From positions 130,410-194,409 of the forward strand of contig JAWKHI010000008.1 of assembly GCA_041394885.1 (NCBI GenBank): a DNA stretch of 64,000 bases, written 5' to 3'. Shown one piece after another: positions 62,936 through 64,000 of this stretch. Source of the stretch: DSOI01 sp041394885. GTDB lineage: Bacteria; Acidobacteriota; Terriglobia; Bryobacterales; Bryobacteraceae. The first letter of the stretch is position 1. Each line of letters begins with the position of its first letter. Position numbers and translations under genes: made by a program. The notes beneath the pieces are model-generated. The model did not search any database, was not told the origin of the DNA, and saw only the letters and a program-made list of their open reading frames with translations.

Positions 62936-63713
62936 ATGCTTCGCCAGGTCTCTTCCGGGATCATGAGCATGTCGTTCAACGGCGGCTTGTGGCAGACCGC
63001 TCGATCAGGTTCGTCGGATTCGCCGACTTCCACCCGATCCCGTATTGATGCTTGCGCTTCTTGTTGAACTCATAGCGCGTCGGCATCTCCGGCCCGCGCA
63101 CTCTGCGGCCCATGCGCCAGAACTTCTTGCGCCTTGAGATCCTGTGGCCACGTCAGGCACAGCCCGATCAGCATCACGCCCATGCCCAGATAAAAGCCGG
63201 GTCGGAAGATGTCGCCCAGCGTCCGCCCCTCGTACACCCACTCCTCGAAGAAGCGGCTCAGGTTGGCGTGGTTCACCTGGATCGCCGGATAGTCGAGCCG
63301 CACCGCGCCGCGCTTCATCGCTTCGCTGCTCAACGCCAGCGGCACCATCCCGGCGCCATCCCGGCGCGTACCGTGCGCCGGTCCATGTCCACCACTTCCC
63401 ACGGCACCGTCGGATGCACCCGCCCGCTGCGCTCCACCGTGTACAGCACCCGCATCTTCGGCAGCAGCGCCGCCTGATTGGGCGACGTAGTGCGGCACCA
63501 AGCGCACCGGGTGCGCGTTCAAAGAACGAACCGTTGCAGTCCGCTCAAGCCCCCGGCTTCCGGCGGACCCATGAACCGCCACGCGCTGAACACGAACATC
63601 ACCAGCGCCCCGAACAGAATCGCCCCCAAGCGCTTCTCCCATCCATGCCTCGGCCATCCCTTCGGCCTCGACTGGTACCAGTCCCCGCTCATCGTCCGTT
63701 GCTGCACCGGCAT
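62936..63713 (-). pseudogene. VirD4/TraD-type coupling protein remnant, right copy
   Basis: N-terminal stub from ATG 63713 (DWYQSRPKGWPRHGWEKRLGA, one transmembrane helix) ends at a TGA shared with the middle copy near 63519. Frameshifted pieces follow: AHPVRLVPHYVA, KRGAVRLDYPAIQVNHANLSRFFEEWVYEG, RPGFYLGMGVMLIGLCL and PTRYEFNKKRKHQYGIG, before EDLAKHLLLIGD joins the RHS chimera frame. Not a working gene. Confidence 0.7.
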
Positions 63714-63741
63714 GGCCGTAACCTCCGTTGGTGTTTTTTCT

Positions 63742-64000
63742 TTAGCTGCTCTTCCTCGCGTCCGCCTTGGCGATAATCTCTTTCACGCTCTCCACCGTGA
63801 TCTCTTCCCCGTTCGCCAGGTCGAAGAAGAGATTCAAGACGATGGCGCGCAGCGCCCGCACTTCGGCAAGCACCGCGTCATTTGAGTTGTTGGGATTTGA
63901 TGGATTGCTGGGCGTCGGCATGGTAGCCGCAAGCAGCGCCGACCGCGCCCACTCGCTCACGCTCTGCCCCGATGCGGCGGCTAAAGATTCCAGCCGCGCA
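63742..64000 (-). CDS. MobC-like ribbon-helix-helix protein, right copy (cut by window end)
   Basis: C-terminal part of the third copy: RLESLAAASGQSVSEWARSALLAA, a linker with NPSNPNNSND, then AIVLNLFFDLANGEEITVESVKEIIAKADARKSS. The N-terminus lies beyond base 64000, showing the array continues. Confidence 0.7.
   Translation of the reverse strand, partial: ARLESLAAASGQSVSEWARSALLAATMPTPSNPSNPNNSNDAVLAEVRALRAIVLNLFFDLANGEEITVESVKEIIAKADARKSS

Larger units (their letters stand above)
59697..63592. repeat. tandem repeat unit, right (about 3.90 kb)
   Basis: Same gene order as the left unit and the intact toxin/immunity genes. About 200 bp shorter, partly because of a 61-63-base loss across the Walker A region and about 90-100 bases at the coupling-protein/RHS joint. 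A third unit begins at about 63593 and leaves the window. Confidence 0.75.

Overview
This is a 64 kb, high-GC bacterial window. The gene content points to the phylum Acidobacteriota, probably the Solibacter/Bryobacter group. It includes a von Willebrand-like protein of the acidobacterial VWFA-related family, an Oar/TonB-like receptor with a carboxypeptidase-regulatory N-terminus, a subtilase ending in NVVWGT repeats, and many Sec/Tat-exported hydrolases. This placement rests on family recognition, not on a marker-gene tree.

Layout. 1-1403: fragment of a hypothetical gene and a membrane/DCC-domain protein. 1493-6902: an orphan VgrG-PAAR island whose PAAR protein carries a papain/C39-like C-terminal domain, followed by two paralogous candidate immunity proteins, an Imm5-like protein and a protein with a possible caspase-like His/Cys pair. 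6912-9955 (minus): FAD-linked oxidase and ribonuclease J. 10038-15174: TPR and small exported proteins, a metallophosphatase, PilZ, PGPGW and MerR proteins. 15301-22582: secreted subtilase converging on a receptor/VWFA pair. 22700-24951 (minus): B12-binding protein, NYN/LOTUS RNase-like protein and RidA. 25093-30136: proC, M3 and S9 peptidases. 30251-32743: a large unknown protein. 32640-35668 (minus): SMP-30, GNAT and an enolase-superfamily enzyme. 35796-43389: PPi-type phosphofructokinase, methyltransferase, fused TrpEG, two small membrane proteins, HpnE, a truncated MDR dehydrogenase and an SDR. 43461-48563 (minus): a LOV-SpoIIE photoreceptor phosphatase and a B12-radical SAM / methyltransferase / PhyH cluster. 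48622-51069: divergent OxyR and catalase. 51133-53678: PepSY-like pair, aldo/keto reductase, small conserved protein.

53679-64000 is a scrambled accessory region. It holds a radical-SAM fragment, a 5'-truncated DUF3150 gene, an IS66-type accessory-gene remnant, and then a tandem repeat of about 4 kb (two units plus the start of a third). Each unit, read on the minus strand, has a MobC-like ribbon-helix-helix gene, a broken VirD4/TraD-type coupling-protein gene, an RHS toxin module and its immunity gene. In the right-hand unit the coupling-protein remnant is fused in frame to an RHS protein ending in a deaminase-like toxin tip. The other unit is riddled with frameshifts. Between immunity and mobC genes sit a conserved palindrome and a hairpin whose closing pair co-varies between units.

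The most unusual content is therefore two polymorphic-toxin loci (the VgrG/PAAR island and the RHS/coupling-protein tandem array), the LOV-SpoIIE phosphatase, and the B12-radical SAM cluster.
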